A DNA stretch of 64,000 bases from JAUUSJ01 sp964439395 (GCA_964439395.1 CAYTNV010000007.1:43029-107028); one strand, 5' to 3'. Counted from the stretch's first letter, positions 45,071 through 54,660 are shown. A program made the numbers and translations. The notes: generated from the sequence alone by a model not told the origin.

Positions 45071-45595
45071 TTATTCTCCATCATAATGAAGAGCAGCCTC
45101 CACATCATAATTTTCCAAAAGAGCCCTTCCTCCTAAGTCATCTAGCTCAATCAAAAAAATCATTTTTACAACTTTTGCTCCCATTTCTTCTAACAATTCT
45201 ACCGCTGCCCTCGCTGTTCCTCCCGTAGCCAATAAATCATCGACAAAAACAACTCTCATCCCTGGCTTAATGGAATCTTTATGAATTTCAATTTCTGCAC
45301 TGCCATACTCTAAATCATATTTTTTAGAAATAACCTCTCGTGGAAGTTTTCCCTTTTTACGAACTGGAATAAATGCCTTACTCTTATTATACGCAAGTGG
45401 CATACCAAATATAAATCCTCTCGCCTCCGCACCAGCAATTGCATCAAATTCCACATTTTCAAGCATCTTTTGCATCGTGTGAACCGCTAACTTTAATCCC
45501 TGAGGTTTTTCAAGTACCCCAGTCACATCTCGAAAAATAATTCCAGGTTTTGGAAAATCAGGAATATCGATAATAAAATCCTTTAACTCTTGCAT
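45071..45595 (-). CDS. apt: Adenine phosphoribosyltransferase
   Basis: Salvages adenine to AMP using PRPP. 174 residues, normal length. The PRPP-binding motif is VVFVDDLLATGGTA (about 117-130), and the N-terminal PDFPKPGIIFRDVT (about 11-24) is characteristic of APRT. Start ATG at 45595 with GGAG upstream. Last gene of the recJ-HAD-CmpB-apt series; recJ followed by apt is a common Firmicute arrangement. Confidence 0.96.
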   Translation of the reverse strand: MQELKDFIIDIPDFPKPGIIFRDVTGVLEKPQGLKLAVHTMQKMLENVEFDAIAGAEARGFIFGMPLAYNKSKAFIPVRKKGKLPREVISKKYDLEYGSAEIEIHKDSIKPGMRVVFVDDLLATGGTARAAVELLEEMGAKVVKMIFLIELDDLGGRALLENYDVEAALHYDGE

Positions 45596-45621
45596 TTTTG
45601 TTCTCCTTTTTATTTATATAT

Positions 45622-46458
45622 TTATCTTTGTTTCATTCGCTCTCTTACTTCCTTTAATGCACGCTGAAAATATTTGGAAGTGACTGTCGGATTCGCCTTT
45701 AAAATTCCATAAAATTTTACCACCTTCTCCATCGCCTCTTCTCTCTCTTTGTTTAAGAGAGCAATTTTTTTCATAATCTCTTCTGTTCTAGCATCATTTT
45801 TCGCCTTTTGATTCTCTATAGATTCCTCGATTCTATCCCCAAGTGATTCCTTGATTGCCTTTCCCTTTTCCTCTAATTCTATATATAAATCCTCGATTTT
45901 TTCTCTCGTCCTTGCCATATACTCAAGCATATTTCTGAAGTCGATTGCTTTCTTTGTAGAAATAATAAAATCCACAACGAATAGTACACTAATTACAGTA
46001 ACAGAAAAATTTAAAACAAAAACTGGCATTGATAATACAAATTTTTCGATTGGCTTATGAAGCACATAAGTCATAAAAACAGATAGAACTCCCCAAAATA
46101 AGGAGGATGTTAGACAGATTCTACCTTTTACATTGCCAAATTTTCCTGTATAATCCCAATATTTGACTTTTAAAGTGCTCTCCATCACCCATCCAGTTAT
46201 GTACTCAAGTATTGTAGCCGCTATCATGCCAAAAAAATAAACGGAAATAATATACTCTCGAACTGGCAATGACACAAACAAAACAACAATAGCTCCCGAA
46301 CCATATATTGGCAGCATCGGCAGCGTCAAATATCCTCGATTAACCCATCTTTTCTGACTGTAAGAGACAATACTAGACTCCACGCACCATCCCAAAAAAC
46401 AGTAAATATAAAAGAAAAGCATCCATTGAATTACCGTATACTCAAATATATTTATCAA
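45622..46458 (-). CDS. CmpB-like membrane protein (putative ABC permease family)
   Basis: A 278-residue membrane protein of the ABC_trans_CmpB type, function unsettled. The N-terminal half has about five hydrophobic segments and the family motif FLGWCVESS (about 21-29), with YWDYTGKFGNVKGRICL (about 100-116). The C-terminal third is a charged coiled coil (about 185-278). No ABC ATPase is adjacent. It lies between the HAD phosphatase and apt genes. Confidence 0.8.
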   Translation of the reverse strand: MINIFEYTVIQWMLFFYIYCFLGWCVESSIVSYSQKRWVNRGYLTLPMLPIYGSGAIVVLFVSLPVREYIISVYFFGMIAATILEYITGWVMESTLKVKYWDYTGKFGNVKGRICLTSSLFWGVLSVFMTYVLHKPIEKFVLSMPVFVLNFSVTVISVLFVVDFIISTKKAIDFRNMLEYMARTREKIEDLYIELEEKGKAIKESLGDRIEESIENQKAKNDARTEEIMKKIALLNKEREEAMEKVVKFYGILKANPTVTSKYFQRALKEVRERMKQR

Positions 46459-46485
46459 ATAAGCTCACCAGCCTTCTTTTTCATT

Positions 46486-47325
46486 TTATAACAGAGTATT
46501 CCATTTTTCAATAGCTAAGCCCACTCCACTTTCATTATTTGAATATTCACTAATATAATCTGCCGCTTCCTTTGCCTCATCGGAACCATTTTTCATGGCA
46601 ACTCCAAAGCCTGCTTCCCTAATCATCGCAATATCATTCGAATTATCTCCAAATGCCATCGTCTTTTCTATCCCAATTCCAAGATAATCTGCAAGTGCCC
46701 TTAATGCATTTCCTTTATTACAAGTGGCGGCATTAATTTCTAAGTTATTTGCAAGAGAGCTTGTAACTAAAATATTTGGAATTTTTTTAAGTTCTTCTCT
46801 TACCTCTTCTCTTCTTTCCTGCTCTGCAAAAAACATATTAAATTTCTCTACATAGCATTGCTCTTTTTCTAAAAATTCATCTAAACTACTTACTGGTCTT
46901 CTCGTTTTTTTCACTACTTTTTGAATTTCAGGCTCAATATTATATTTTTGTAAATCTTCTAAAAAATTTGCCTCAATCCTTCCGACACCATCTGCATAAA
47001 AATCAAACATTGTACCAAATTCTCTTAAAATTGTTATCATTTCTTTGGCTTCTTCTGGAGTAAACTGATTTCTATAAATAATTTCTTCTGTTTGCATATT
47101 AAATACAGTCGCTCCATTTGACAAAATAATATATTTGGCTCCTTCGATTTCCTTTAAAAAATCTGGAATACCAGAAATCGGTCTTCCTGTCGCTGGAACA
47201 AAATATCCTCCCTTTTCAATCACTTTCTCAATTATTTCTTTATTTGTATCTGTTAATTTTTTCTCATCGGTAAGCAAAGTTCCATCTAAATCTGCTGCCA
47301 CAATAAGATATTCTCTCTTTTCCAT
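46486..47325 (-). CDS. HAD-superfamily (Cof-type) phosphatase
   Basis: Cytoplasmic phosphatase, probably on sugar or cofactor phosphates. The 279 residues contain motif I ADLDGTLL with nucleophile D12 and D14, motif II ILSNGA (about 69), the Cof cap domain (about 85-195), the KGNALRAL motif III (Lys about 213) and GDNSNDIAM motif IV (about 236). Start ATG with GGAGAG upstream. Between recJ and the CmpB-like gene with short gaps. Confidence 0.88.
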   Translation of the reverse strand: MEKREYLIVAADLDGTLLTDEKKLTDTNKEIIEKVIEKGGYFVPATGRPISGIPDFLKEIEGAKYIILSNGATVFNMQTEEIIYRNQFTPEEAKEMITILREFGTMFDFYADGVGRIEANFLEDLQKYNIEPEIQKVVKKTRRPVSSLDEFLEKEQCYVEKFNMFFAEQERREEVREELKKIPNILVTSSLANNLEINAATCNKGNALRALADYLGIGIEKTMAFGDNSNDIAMIREAGFGVAMKNGSDEAKEAADYISEYSNNESGVGLAIEKWNTLL

Positions 47326-47337
47326 TATTTCTCTCCT

Positions 47338-49098
47338 TTATTGGTAATTTTGTATAATTATTTGTAATGTCTTTCCTCCTCTAAATTCATTAATAGATGG
47401 ATAATAAGTCAGAGACATCATAATATTATTTTTTCGCCCCTGATACAAATATTCTACCTGTTTTACTCCAAACTTGTCAATCATAGCCTCACGTATTTCT
47501 TCAATATCTCCAAAAAATAGCGCCTCCATCTGGCATCCTCTCTCATTTTCCACTGTATATTTCAATATCTTCCTATTTTTCCCAAGAACTTTTGCACTTA
47601 AAAACTTTAAATTTTTCTCTGCGAAGAGCGGCTTTTGATTTGCTTTTCCAAATGGCTCTAAGAGGTCTAATTGCTTAATAAATTGTTCACTCACATAATC
47701 AATCGGCATTGGCACATCAATTACTATCTTTTTTACAATATCTTGCTCTGTCAATTTTGTATTTTTATTTAATAATTTGCGAAACTCTTCCAAATTTTTC
47801 ATCGGCAGTGAAAGACCAGCTGCCATTGGATGTCCACCAAATTTTGTGAGAAGATGTTTACATTTTGTAATCTCCTCGAACATATTATACGCCTCTATGG
47901 AGCGACCAGATCCTTTTAAGCCATCCTCTGTCTTTGTAATAACAAGGACTGGCTTATTATATTTTTCTCTCACTCTACCCGCAATAATTCCAGCTAAGCT
48001 CTCATGACAGTCTTCCAAATAAATAACTAAAACAAGATCCTCTTTTAGCCTTGTCGTCTCTACAATTTTAATTGCCCTTTCTATTCCTTCTTCTGTCATC
48101 TTTTTTCTCTCATCATTTAATTGTTTAAGATTTTTTGCCATTGCTGATGCCTTTTCTCTCTCTTCACAAAGAAGCAAGTCCACTGCCAGCTTTGCTGACT
48201 CTAAACGTCCTGATGCATTAATACAAGGTCCTATTATAAATCCAAGATGATAAGAAGAAAGAGATTTATCTTCGAGTGAATTGGCGGCTAATAATTCCTG
48301 TAACCCGATATTTTCTGTACGATTTAATAGTTTAAGACCTTCTTTAGTAATAATCCGATTCTCATCTACTAAATCAACCACATCACATACTGTGGCAATC
48401 GCCACATAGCCTATCATTTTTATCATTTCTTCCTTTGGAATATTATATACCTCATAACACGCTTCTATTAACTTATACGCAACTGCCGCCCCACAGAGCA
48501 TAGAAAATGGATATTCACATTCGAGCTGTTTTGGATTAATAATAGCATCTGCCCTCGAGGTCAAATATTTTTTCTGACCATCTTCCTCCACAAACGGAAT
48601 ATCATGATGATCTGTTACAATTACTGTCATTCCAATCTCTTTCGCATACGCAATCTGATCAATAGCGGCAATACCATTATCGCATGTAACTATCGTATCA
48701 ATTCCAGCTTCCTTTGCCTCTAAAATTAAGTTTTCATTAATTCCATATCCATCCACAATCCGATTGGGAATTTTAAAATCGACATCTGCTCCGCATCTTC
48801 TTAGTCCTACGGACAAGACATAATTAGAAATCACTCCATCTACATCATAATCTGAGATAATTCGTATTCTCTTTTTCTCACTTATCTTTTTTCGTAAAAT
48901 TTTAACAGCTTTATCCATATCCTTCAGCTTCCAAGGACTATATAGATTCTCTAAACTTCCATTTAAATAATTATCTATCTCCGATTCTGTAATATGCTCT
49001 CTATTTCGAATCAATCTTGCAATAACTGGATCAATATGAAATTTATTTCCAATTTTGTTGAAGTCTGCTTTTTTTGCCGCAATAAACCATTTCTCCAT
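47338..49098 (-). CDS. recJ: Single-stranded-DNA-specific exonuclease RecJ
   Basis: 5'-3' ssDNA exonuclease of recombination and mismatch repair. 586 residues. The DHH motifs are IISDYDVDGVISN (about 80), VTCDNGIAA and IVTDHHDIPF (DHH about 160); the DHHA1 region has GCGG-like KFGGHPMAAGL (about 415-425). An OB-like C-terminal domain follows. Start ATG with GGGAGG upstream. A terminator-like hairpin lies only 25 bases upstream, before recJ and after secDF. Confidence 0.93.
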   Translation of the reverse strand: MEKWFIAAKKADFNKIGNKFHIDPVIARLIRNREHITESEIDNYLNGSLENLYSPWKLKDMDKAVKILRKKISEKKRIRIISDYDVDGVISNYVLSVGLRRCGADVDFKIPNRIVDGYGINENLILEAKEAGIDTIVTCDNGIAAIDQIAYAKEIGMTVIVTDHHDIPFVEEDGQKKYLTSRADAIINPKQLECEYPFSMLCGAAVAYKLIEACYEVYNIPKEEMIKMIGYVAIATVCDVVDLVDENRIITKEGLKLLNRTENIGLQELLAANSLEDKSLSSYHLGFIIGPCINASGRLESAKLAVDLLLCEEREKASAMAKNLKQLNDERKKMTEEGIERAIKIVETTRLKEDLVLVIYLEDCHESLAGIIAGRVREKYNKPVLVITKTEDGLKGSGRSIEAYNMFEEITKCKHLLTKFGGHPMAAGLSLPMKNLEEFRKLLNKNTKLTEQDIVKKIVIDVPMPIDYVSEQFIKQLDLLEPFGKANQKPLFAEKNLKFLSAKVLGKNRKILKYTVENERGCQMEALFFGDIEEIREAMIDKFGVKQVEYLYQGRKNNIMMSLTYYPSINEFRGGKTLQIIIQNYQ

Positions 49099-49117
49099 CT
49101 AATTCCTCCCTTCCACT

Positions 49118-49161
49118 GAAAAAAGTTGCTGTCGCTATGATATCATAGTTAACAGCAACTT
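49118..49161 (-). terminator. Terminator between secDF and recJ
   Basis: AAGTTGCTGT (49123-49132) and ACAGCAACTT (49152-49161) around an inner CTATGATATCATAG palindrome; the minus strand then runs into TTTT. Placed right after the secDF stop. Confidence 0.82.
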
Positions 49162-49176
49162 CTTTATTTTGACTGT

Positions 49177-51483
49177 CTATCTTCTTTTTTTCTTTTTTGG
49201 TTTTGTGGAAGATAATACTCTATTTTCGCTATTTATTTTCTTTGATTTCTTTCTATTTCCACCTACTGTCTGCTCTTTTTCCCCTATAAATTCTGTCGTC
49301 TCTTCACCATTAGCCATAAGAGCTGGCATCGGTATTATCTCTTCTTTTTTGCCTTTCATCTTCATATAATACCAAATTGGTGATGCAAGACAGATAGAAG
49401 AATAAGTACCACAAAGTACACCTGCAATCAGAGTAAGCGAGAATTCTTTAATCGAAGAAACGCCGATAATATAAAGAACAAACACCATAATGAATGTCGT
49501 CAAAGAGGTATATATTGTTCTAGTCAATGTCTGGCTGATACTTAAATTAACAATATGAGCAATCCCCTGCTTTCTCTCACTTGTAATGGATAAATTTTCA
49601 CGGATTCTATCGAAGGTAACTATTGTATCATTGATAGAATAACCGACAATTGTCAACATACAAGCAATAAATGTATTTCCAACAGAAAGTTTTGCTATCG
49701 AATATAACGCAAGTACGACTAAAACATCATGAATCAAAGCGATAACCGCACTTGTACCAAACTTAATATCACGGAAACGAATCGCAATATAAATCAACAT
49801 ACAAATTGTAGCAATAACAACTGCAATAACTGCATCTGTCTTCATCTCATTGCTGACACTTGAGCTAATATTTTCTGTCTCAAACTGTTCAATATTAAAA
49901 TCTTTCTTTAATTCTTCTTCTAAGTTTGCTCTTTGTTCAATGGTTAGCTCACTTGTCTTAACAATAAGTTGATTTGCGTCTTTTACCTTCTGACTCTCAG
50001 CAGTTGTACCTAAAATTTCAGAAACCTTATCTACTACCTGCTTATCTAGCTCACTTGTAATATCATCTTGCATTGTTAAAGTTACAGAAGTACCACCTTG
50101 GAATTCCAAACTATAGTTTAAGATATTTCCAATTTTGCTTTTATTAATTGGCATGAAGATAAATCCAGCTACAATTATAACTGCAGATGCAATCATACAT
50201 ATCTTGCTAAGCTTGATAAAATTTCTCTCCTTCATTTGCTTAATTGTTCCAAAATATTTAACCTCCTGTGCTCCTAAATAATAGAAACTCCAAAGAAATA
50301 ATCTAGTAAGTACAAGTGCTGTAAACAAGGAAAGTAAAATACCGATTCCAAGAGTCTGAGCAAATCCTTTTACTGTACCAGAACCTTTTACCCAAAGCAC
50401 GATTGCCGCAATCAATGTTGTAATATTACCATCGATAATTGCAGAAAACGCCTTAGAAAATCCTGTCTTAATCGCATTTTGTACAGTTCTTCCTGCCGTA
50501 AGCTCTTCTTTAATTCTAGTAAAAATAATAACATTGGCATCTACAGCCATACCGATGGACAGCAAAATACCCGCAATACCAGGAAGCGTTAACGTCGCAT
50601 TAAATCCGTTTAGTGCAAGAAGCGTTAAAATAACATAGTCAACTAATGCAATACATGCACAAAGACCAGGAATGCGATATGCAAATAACATAAATACACA
50701 AATTAACGCAAGACCAATTGCTGCCGCTATTAAACTTGTGTGGATTGCATCTTGTCCAAGTTTTGCTCCAACTACATTAGAGCGCATTTCTTTTAACTCA
50801 AGTGGAAGAGAACCGATACGAATTGTTGTAGCAAGCTCATTTGCCGCATCATAACTCTCCATACCCGAGATTGTACATTCACCACCAGTAATCGCTTCAT
50901 TTACGGTTGGAGCACTAATTGTCTCTCCGTCATAAATAATCTGAATTCTATTACCTATATTATTCGTCGTGGCATCTGCAAACTTTTCTGTGCCTTCCTC
51001 ATCAAAGGATAAATTTACTACATAGGAGGTGATTCCATTCTCCTCTTTCTGTGCTGGCTCCGCTGTCTTTACATTAGAACCTGTGACAACCTCCGTTCCG
51101 TCTTCTGTCTGAAAGGAGAGAGAACCCGGTTTACCAAGAGCCTCTAAAATCTCATTGGCATTTGTCACACCTGGAATCTCAACATTAATTCTCTTTTCTC
51201 CCTCTCTATAGACCTCTGCTTCTGTACTATATCCCTCAACACGTTTTTGCAGCTTATAGACCGTATCTTTAATCTCTGTATCAGTTGGATTTTCTGCCTG
51301 AATCTCGTAAGTAATACTTACACCACCAGCCAGATCAAGACCCAAGTCAATATTTTGTGCGCTACCTACTTTACCTTTGCCGATACCTACCTTAGCGATA
51401 TATCCGCAGGCGATAGAAGCAATTAAAATGATAACAAGAATTAGGGCACTTCTTGCTTTTAAGTTCTTTTTCTTACTTTTCAT
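49177..51483 (-). CDS. secDF: Fused protein translocase subunit SecDF
   Basis: Uses the proton gradient to help pull secreted proteins through SecYEG. A single 768-residue chain joins SecD (about 1-420) and SecF (about 425-735). SecD shows TM1, the DLGLDLAGGVSITYEI motif (about 46-61), the outer domain, and the helical GIAGILLSIGMAVDANVIIFTRI stretch. SecF shows YSLEFQGGTSV and IVGYSINDTIVTFDRIRE. The tail is basic (KKKKRR). A split pair is common elsewhere; the fusion is usual in many Firmicutes. Start ATG with AAGGGAGC upstream. Confidence 0.95.
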   Translation of the reverse strand: MKSKKKNLKARSALILVIILIASIACGYIAKVGIGKGKVGSAQNIDLGLDLAGGVSITYEIQAENPTDTEIKDTVYKLQKRVEGYSTEAEVYREGEKRINVEIPGVTNANEILEALGKPGSLSFQTEDGTEVVTGSNVKTAEPAQKEENGITSYVVNLSFDEEGTEKFADATTNNIGNRIQIIYDGETISAPTVNEAITGGECTISGMESYDAANELATTIRIGSLPLELKEMRSNVVGAKLGQDAIHTSLIAAAIGLALICVFMLFAYRIPGLCACIALVDYVILTLLALNGFNATLTLPGIAGILLSIGMAVDANVIIFTRIKEELTAGRTVQNAIKTGFSKAFSAIIDGNITTLIAAIVLWVKGSGTVKGFAQTLGIGILLSLFTALVLTRLFLWSFYYLGAQEVKYFGTIKQMKERNFIKLSKICMIASAVIIVAGFIFMPINKSKIGNILNYSLEFQGGTSVTLTMQDDITSELDKQVVDKVSEILGTTAESQKVKDANQLIVKTSELTIEQRANLEEELKKDFNIEQFETENISSSVSNEMKTDAVIAVVIATICMLIYIAIRFRDIKFGTSAVIALIHDVLVVLALYSIAKLSVGNTFIACMLTIVGYSINDTIVTFDRIRENLSITSERKQGIAHIVNLSISQTLTRTIYTSLTTFIMVFVLYIIGVSSIKEFSLTLIAGVLCGTYSSICLASPIWYYMKMKGKKEEIIPMPALMANGEETTEFIGEKEQTVGGNRKKSKKINSENRVLSSTKPKKKKRR

Positions 51484-51568
51484 TTGCTCCCTTATAGACT
51501 CCTTTCTTTTTGGGTAGAATTAGCTTCTCTCCTTCTTAGCAGTTTTTATGCAAAAAACTATACTCCTA

Positions 51569-51695
51569 AGACATACCGCAGTATGCTCTGCGGGCAAAAA
51601 CAACTTACGCTGCTTCACAAGGTATATTCACAGAGCACACCACATTCTATGTCCTACGAGCAAAAACAACTTCGTTGTTTTATAAAGTATATTTC
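51569..51695 (+). repeat. Dispersed intergenic repeat, two tandem copies
   Basis: Two copies about 65 bases apart share GCAAAAACAACTT, followed by a cGTTGTTT-like stretch and AAGTATATTC. A partial copy lies at 14062-14100 and an inverted copy at 63761-63840. Non-coding. Confidence 0.6.
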
Positions 51696-51812
51696 TTACA
51701 CAAAGAGAGAGACCATCCAAACAATCCTCTTATTCGAACGGCCTCTTTGATATCCTATTTAGATATACTATGCTGTTCATGAGTCCAAATACACAACTCT
51801 ACACCACATTTT

Positions 51813-51860
51813 TTGACACTCCCCATGCCTAAAATCAGGGGATTCTTGCTTCTACCTCCA
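51813..51860 (+). mobile_element. Solo IS605/TnpB-type right-end hairpin (relic)
   Basis: TTGACACTCCCCATGCCTAA followed by AATCAGGGGATTCTTGCTTC. This is the characteristic right-end/omegaRNA 3' sequence of IS1341-type TnpB elements (TTGACACTCCCC...GGGGATTCTTG). No tnpB frame is nearby. Confidence 0.6.
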
Positions 51861-51879
51861 CTGCATCTTTCTCAAAGAA

Positions 51880-51990
51880 TATCATGTCTTACATGAAGTC
51901 CACAAGCTAGATTAGAGAGTTCCCGTATGCCCCACGGTGCTCTATTTACGCTCATATCCCATAGCTAAAACTAGGGTTCTTACGTTTTGT
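51880..51990 (+). mobile_element. Second IS605/TnpB-type end with scaffold-like hairpin
   Basis: CAAGCTAGATTAGAGAGTTC is followed by a CCGT/ACGG hairpin (near 51922-51937) and then TTTACGCTCATATCCC, a short loop, AGGGTTCTTACG. This looks like the 3' part of a TnpB-associated RNA (scaffold plus terminal hairpin) without its gene. The rest of the 51,484-52,181 gap holds only the tandem repeat at 51569. Confidence 0.5.
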
Positions 51991-52181
51991 ATGATAAAAA
52001 ACTTATTATGATATGAAAGCTAATTATTGTACTAAAAAATAGATGTACTCTATTTCTCTGTCCAACGAGACTTCCATAGTGAAAATTACTCATTCTTTGA
52101 AATTATAGCATAAGTTTATTCAGTTATAAAGTCTTTTTTTTAATTTAGAGCAATCTTTTTTTCAATTACCAATGTATCCCT

Positions 52182-52544
52182 TTATGATAACATTCCTCCA
52201 AGCATTCCACTTGCCAAACATAAAATAATTGTCGTTATTGTATTTGCTGTGGCAAAACCAGAAATTCCATGAAATGCAATTGCCAACACACAAAATAAAA
52301 TCAAATATATAACTGCCAATCCCAAACCCCATAAAAATTTTTTTTCCTTTATCTTTTTTCCTGTTAAAAATCCACCTAATGAAGTAGCTATAATATAGGT
52401 TATAATAAGAACAATCGATATTGTTTTATCCTTTAGCTCCCAGCGATATGCAATAAACGCCAATATTATTAACATAAAAAATGTTAGTATGTAAGATAAA
52501 AATAAATTTTTTAAAAGTACAATTATTTTTTGCTCTATTTTCAT
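52182..52544 (-). CDS. TIGR04086-type small membrane protein
   Basis: A 120-residue protein with four hydrophobic segments (about 13-33, 41-60, 71-91 and 97-119) and the G-rich motif TSLGGFLTGKKIKEKKFLWG in the middle, with a Gly-rich last helix (LASGMLGGML). It matches my memory of the TIGR04086 family of Clostridia, which has no known function. Start ATG with GAGAGGG upstream. It follows group II intron and pgi relics on the same strand. Confidence 0.7.
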   Translation of the reverse strand: MKIEQKIIVLLKNLFLSYILTFFMLIILAFIAYRWELKDKTISIVLIITYIIATSLGGFLTGKKIKEKKFLWGLGLAVIYLILFCVLAIAFHGISGFATANTITTIILCLASGMLGGMLS

Positions 52545-52654
52545 ATTAAATCCCTCTCTTTTTTCCCCTAAAGTAGATTAGGTTATGATATGCTCTTTGG
52601 ATACACTATATGAGATAGTAAAACAAAAAAGACCATTGAGATTTATTAAAAATA

Positions 52655-53190
52655 ATCAAGTAAGAGAGTAACCATTCGTTAATTAGCCAACCTTTCACAC
52701 TACCTGACATACCGTTCGGTGCCAAGGCAGTTCCTTAATTTTGATAATAGTCGAAAGGGAGTACTGTATTTAGCTTTTCTGCCATTCTCTAATATCCATA
52801 CATACTACTGAAAAATGTTTCTAATAGACTACCCTTATTCTGCTTCTTTCCCGCTTATCTGTTGTTTTGATAGGTTATTTCATGTCTGCAAGTTTAAAGT
52901 ATTCTACCCAGTCTCTCACAAACTGCTGATAATTTTCTTCTCTTTTCGCATTGTTCATACCATTGTTTTTTCAGTCGGCTCGCTAATTTTATTCTTCGTT
53001 TTGGTTACTGGCTTTTGGTGCACTATAAATCTGTATTTCCCATCGAATCTGTAAAAACGATATCCAAGACACTGGACTTTAGCCTGATGTAGTTTCTGTA
53101 GGTCAGACCGGATATTTCCCTCCACCTTACCTTAGACTTTACCTCGCGATAGACAGTCTTGGCTATATCCTTCCCACTGTCAAGACACAC
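52655..53190 (-). mobile_element. Degenerate group II intron (3' part)
   Basis: On the minus strand, broken reading frames carry the end of an intron-encoded reverse transcriptase/maturase: LGYRFYRFDGKYRFIVHQKP, then WVEYFKLADMK, in shifted frames. Next comes a domain V-like hairpin with CACCGAACGGTATG (about 52699-52735), then GTGTGAAAGGTTGGCTAATT and a domain VI-like stem ending near CTTACTTGATTA (about 52655). The reverse transcriptase is truncated on its N-terminal side and full of stops, so the element is dead. It continues almost to the terminator at 53193. Between 52545 and 52654 I see nothing. Confidence 0.75.
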
Positions 53191-53192
53191 TA

Positions 53193-53226
53193 AAAAACCG
53201 AGAAGAAAAATTTTCTTCTCGGTCTT
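53193..53226. terminator. Strong bidirectional terminator
   Basis: CCGAGAAGAAAAA and TTTTCTTCTCGG form a perfect 12-base hairpin (53198-53222) with an A-run before it. It lies between the intron relic and the pgi pseudogene. Downstream, 53236-53346 holds overlapping inverted repeats (AATAGATGATA/TATCATCTATT and CCCTCATTTT/AAAATGAGGG) that could form alternative hairpins. Confidence 0.75.
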
Positions 53227-53449
53227 AAAATAAGAATAATAGATGATAATAGGAGTTCATATGCTTTTTTACTTTGGTCTAAACCCCTCATTTTTGTTTT
53301 AAGGAATATAAGGTTTTCTTTTTGTATCATCTATTATAAAATGAGGGCTAATTTATTTATAAGCCTATTAAATCTTATACAAATATCTTTCTAACTACGA
53401 GTTACTTTTGATTGTTTTAGAGTCTCTTCTCAAGCTCTACTTTTCTATC

Positions 53450-54660
53450 TTAAAATCCTAGTTCTGCAAGTAATGAAAACATATTTTTCCTATATGCCTC
53501 TACACCTGCCTGATCAAATAGATTTATTCCAAGAAGGTATCCACTGATACCACAAGCGAACTTGAAAAAATAGAATAACTGTCCAAGACTATATTCTTTT
53601 ATATCTGAAATATTAACCATCAGGTTAGGAACACCACCATCTACGGTGAACGAGAACGATTTCCCTCATAAGTATTTTTTATTTATGAAGTCCATATTCT
53701 ATCCAGCAAGATAGTTAAGACCGTCTAAGTCAATATTCTCAGAGCTGATTGTAAGATTAATATCCATCTTCTCAACATTTAATACTGTCTCAAACATAAT
53801 ATTTCTTCCATCCTCAATAAACTGTCCTAAAGAATGAAGATCTTTAGAGAAACCTAGAGATGCTGGAAATAATTCCTTGTCGTCTTTTCCTTCCCTCTCG
53901 CCATAGAGCTATTTTCACTACTCAGATACATAGTGCATAGATGGCTCGTAGTTTGCGAGTACCTCTACGGATTTCCTTCTTCTTAAAAGAATATTGCGGA
54001 TAGCCGCATATAATAATGCATCGTTATTCTCATAATTATTCTCAATACAACGCTGTCTCATATTCTGAGCGCCCTTCATCAACGTATCAATATCAACACC
54101 GCTTACTGCAATCGGCAAAAGACCAACTGCTGTGAGTACTTTAAAACTTCCTCCTACATCATCAGGAATTACGAATATTTCATATCCTACCTCTATACTC
54201 TTTAATGCTCCACGCTGACAGTCTGTTATAGCATAGATACGTTTTCCAGCTTCTTCTTTTCCATATTTTACAATTATTTTTTTAATATGAAAGGCACTTG
54301 CCAACTCTATCGTTGTATCAAATTTAGAAATTATATTAGTAGAGAAATCCCTATCTCCGATAATTTCTATTAACTCAGCAAAATATGTTTCACTAATACT
54401 ATTACCAGCAAAATATACTTCTGAAATTTTCTCTCCTCCTTACTTAACTAATTTACAAAGTTATTATTTAAGAAGAAGATTGCAGCTCTTTCTCTAAGAT
54501 AAAATCCACCAATATCAATTCATCCACCGGAATTTCTTTTGCTGCTTTTTTTATTCTATCAAATTCTTCTTTTTCATAGGAAGCTGATAAATGAATCCAT
54601 CCTAAGAAATCACTTCCTCACACATAGATGACAGAGCACTCTGATAGTAAAATTTTACTT
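53450..54660 (-). pseudogene. pgi: Glucose-6-phosphate isomerase, decayed
   Basis: Fragments of the enzyme are readable in order on the minus strand but in different frames. They are DFLGWIHLSASYEKEEFDRI (near 54600), IGGFYLRERAAIFFLNNNFV (near 54490), VYFAGNSISETYF (near 54415) and an intact 128-codon stretch (53918-54304) with VIPDDVGGSFKVLTAVGLLP and NYEPSMHYVSE. Then, after stops, come SLGFSKDLHSLGQFIEDGRN and YSLGQLFYFFKFACGISGYL to a terminal stop at 53450. Many stops, frameshifts and an internal loss (the GGS catalytic-loop region is damaged) show it is not functional. The extreme N-terminus is not recognisable. Confidence 0.88.

Noticed and set aside
52815..53054. 79-codon plus-strand frame in the secDF-mtlD gap
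   Set aside because: It is antisense to the recognisable reverse-transcriptase remnants and has no ribosome site.
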